Below are positions 62,631-64,000 of a stretch of 64,000 nucleotides of DNA, piece after piece. This DNA is from Paenibacillus farraposensis (GTDB lineage: Bacteria; Bacillota; Bacilli; Paenibacillales; Paenibacillaceae). The notes beneath the pieces are model-generated. The model saw nothing but the letters and a program-made list of their open reading frames with translations. It made no database searches and was not told where the DNA came from. Where the stretch lies: the NCBI RefSeq assembly GCF_020736845.1, contig NZ_JAFFQR010000087.1, forward strand, positions 1-64,000. Reading direction: 5' to 3'. Within the stretch, counting starts at the first letter, position 1. Each line of letters begins with the position of its first letter. The translations under genes were made by a program, and so were the position numbers.

Positions 62631-64000
62631 TTAATTTACCCTGACCAGACGCCATTGCTGATTGCCTCCGCCGTTGTCCTCCCATTGAATAATAGGGGCG
62701 CCTGCTGTCTTGGAGCCTTGATTGACGTCCACTGTCAAGCTGCTGTTACGATTCACCAGCACCAGGTAGCCGCCAATATCGACAGGCAGCCATTGTTGGT
62801 TGGCTCCACCGTTATCCTGCCATTGGATCAAGGAAGCACCGCCCTGGGTGGAGCTCTGGTTCACATCCAGCAGCAGGCCGCTGCCTGCATTGCGCAGCTT
62901 GTAATATCCGTTGCCCGCAGACTCCAGCTTCCACTGCTGGTTCGTCGCTCCGTTATCGTTCCCCTGGATGATGGAGGCCCCCCCGGTGGCAGATGTCCCG
63001 TTCACATCCAGCACCAGACCGCTGTTCCGGTTAACCAGCTTATAGATGGCGCTGGAATCGTACCCCAGGTTGCCCTCATAATTCATGCCGGAGATCACAT
63101 AGGTCGTTACGGCGCCCGCTTTGGAAACCACTGTCAGCTGTTGGTTCTCAATGGCAATATCGGACAGCTGTTGCAAATTCTCGCTTGCTGATGTGCGGTA
63201 GACCTGTGCAGCGGCGCCAATGCTTGTAAACCGGCTCAGATCATACGTCACCGTCGTATCTGCTGCATCGGAATTGGTGGTCACCAGCACCAGCTTGCCG
63301 GAGGCTGCATCGTAAGCCGCCAGTGTATTGTCATCACCGATGCCGATCACCTTGTAGCCGGGACGAATAAACTTGCTGTAGTTGCCCATGATATAATATT
63401 TCCTGTTAACGGTGTAGCTGGTCGTCTGCGAGTTGTTCAGTACGTTTTTGAAAAATCCCCAGCCCTCGGCGCTATCCACGGCCTGCCAGTATACCCATGC
63501 GCTGGCGCCCATGTTCCGCATATCCTTGAGGATCGTGCGCGACATGGTCATGCCGCTGGCATCGCCGTCGCCGTATTCCGACGTCCACAGATGCTTGCCT
63601 GCGGAGGCTACCGTATTGCGGAGCGCCGTACGGTTGCTGCCGCCATACGTATGCGTGTTAATCTGGCTGATGGCTGCTTTGACATCGCTGCTGTAGCTGT
63701 TGAAGGATGCTCTCGTATCATCCAGACTATACTCTTCGGGCGCGCTCAGCTTGGTGGACAGTCTCTTCGCCACGAGCGAGGCCTGAACCTGGCTCAGAAT
63801 CACATACTGCTCCGCCCGGTCAAAGTGCATGCCCTCCTGATTGCTGCCCAGCTTCCACCAGGTGGAGATCGGCTCGTTCAGCGGGGTTACCGTATCGAAC
63901 GTAATGCCCCAGTGATCATGGAAATGCTTGACAACCTCGGTCAGATAGTCGGCAAAATCGTCGTAAAAATCCGGCTTGAGATTGTTGCCGCCGTCTGCTG
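62631..64000 (-). CDS. GH30-type glycoside hydrolase with ricin-like lectin domain (5' end beyond window)
   Basis: At least 456 residues; the N-terminus lies past base 64000. Acid/base Glu is in TPLNEPISTWWKLGSNQEG and the nucleophile Glu in LWTSEYGDGDASG, the paired carboxylates of clan A GH30 enzymes; the NEP..TWW..GS.QEG context is like bacterial endo-beta-1,6-galactanases. WVYWQAVDS and GNYSKFIRPGYKVIG continue into the GH30 beta-sandwich. The last ~140 residues are a ricin-type trefoil with three QQW repeats (NQQWKL, NQQWLP, NQQWRL). Presumably secreted and polysaccharide-binding. Substrate is inferred only. Confidence 0.8.
   Translation of the reverse strand, partial: ADGGNNLKPDFYDDFADYLTEVVKHFHDHWGITFDTVTPLNEPISTWWKLGSNQEGMHFDRAEQYVILSQVQASLVAKRLSTKLSAPEEYSLDDTRASFNSYSSDVKAAISQINTHTYGGSNRTALRNTVASAGKHLWTSEYGDGDASGMTMSRTILKDMRNMGASAWVYWQAVDSAEGWGFFKNVLNNSQTTSYTVNRKYYIMGNYSKFIRPGYKVIGIGDDNTLAAYDAASGKLVLVTTNSDAADTTVTYDLSRFTSIGAAAQVYRTSASENLQQLSDIAIENQQLTVVSKAGAVTTYVISGMNYEGNLGYDSSAIYKLVNRNSGLVLDVNGTSATGGASIIQGNDNGATNQQWKLESAGNGYYKLRNAGSGLLLDVNQSSTQGGASLIQWQDNGGANQQWLPVDIGGYLVLVNRNSSLTVDVNQGSKTAGAPIIQWEDNGGGNQQWRLVRVN

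Overview
The window reads as chromosomal DNA of a low-to-moderate G+C endospore-former, most likely Paenibacillus or a close relative. Pointers are stalk-domain (copper amine oxidase N-terminal-like) secreted proteins, LplB/YtcP-type sugar permeases with a GH32 levanase, a class III fructose-1,6-bisphosphatase, frequent TTG/GTG starts behind strong ribosome binding sites, and NirJ1/NirJ2-type radical SAM enzymes. It is a patchwork of intact operons separated by heavily decayed mobile and defence DNA. No rRNA or tRNA gene was seen.

Region by region. 0-4.3 kb: a deaminase-type toxin C-terminus with its immunity gene, a decayed second copy, a HTH gene beside iteron-like repeats, and a radical SAM remnant cut exactly at a Tn7-like left end. 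4.3-8.6 kb: a siroheme-to-heme operon (ahbC, ahbD and a fused ahbAB), visibly more G+C-rich than its surroundings and bounded by Tn7-like ends. 8.7-14.4 kb: two stalk-domain secreted proteins, another secreted protein, and pieces of an integrative/plasmid element (broken ardC). 14.7-26.1 kb: defence or toxin genes (membrane Mrr nuclease, a frameshifted STAND NTPase with a C-terminal nuclease motif, a HEPN/RES protein) mixed with Mrr, RES and unknown fragments. 26.3-31 kb: transposase, hydrolase, SDR and ArsR relics around intact fbp and a thioredoxin gene.

31-46 kb is a fructan-use locus: a LacI regulator, a large secreted modular GH32 enzyme, a GNAT protein, then lacI-fructokinase facing a two-permease/lipoprotein importer followed by a cytoplasmic GH32 enzyme. 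The likely route is outside cleavage of fructan, import of oligosaccharides, inside hydrolysis, and phosphorylation of fructose. 46-48.4 kb holds a tnsA/tnsB relic and a serine hydrolase.

48.8-62 kb is a type III-B (Cmr) CRISPR locus on the minus strand: a DUF6602 nuclease-like gene, cmr1, cas10/cmr2, cmr3, cmr4, cmr5 and cmr6, with two CRISPR arrays sharing one 32-bp repeat on either side. A Cap4-like nuclease with a SAVED-type C-terminus lies beyond array 1 with no CD-NTase in the window. Cas10 keeps its GGDD motif, so cyclic oligoadenylate signalling to that SAVED protein is a testable idea. The leader plus the end of cmr6 is duplicated in direct orientation around the locus. The window ends with an XRE regulator, a siderophore-binding-protein fragment and a GH30-type enzyme that runs off the end.
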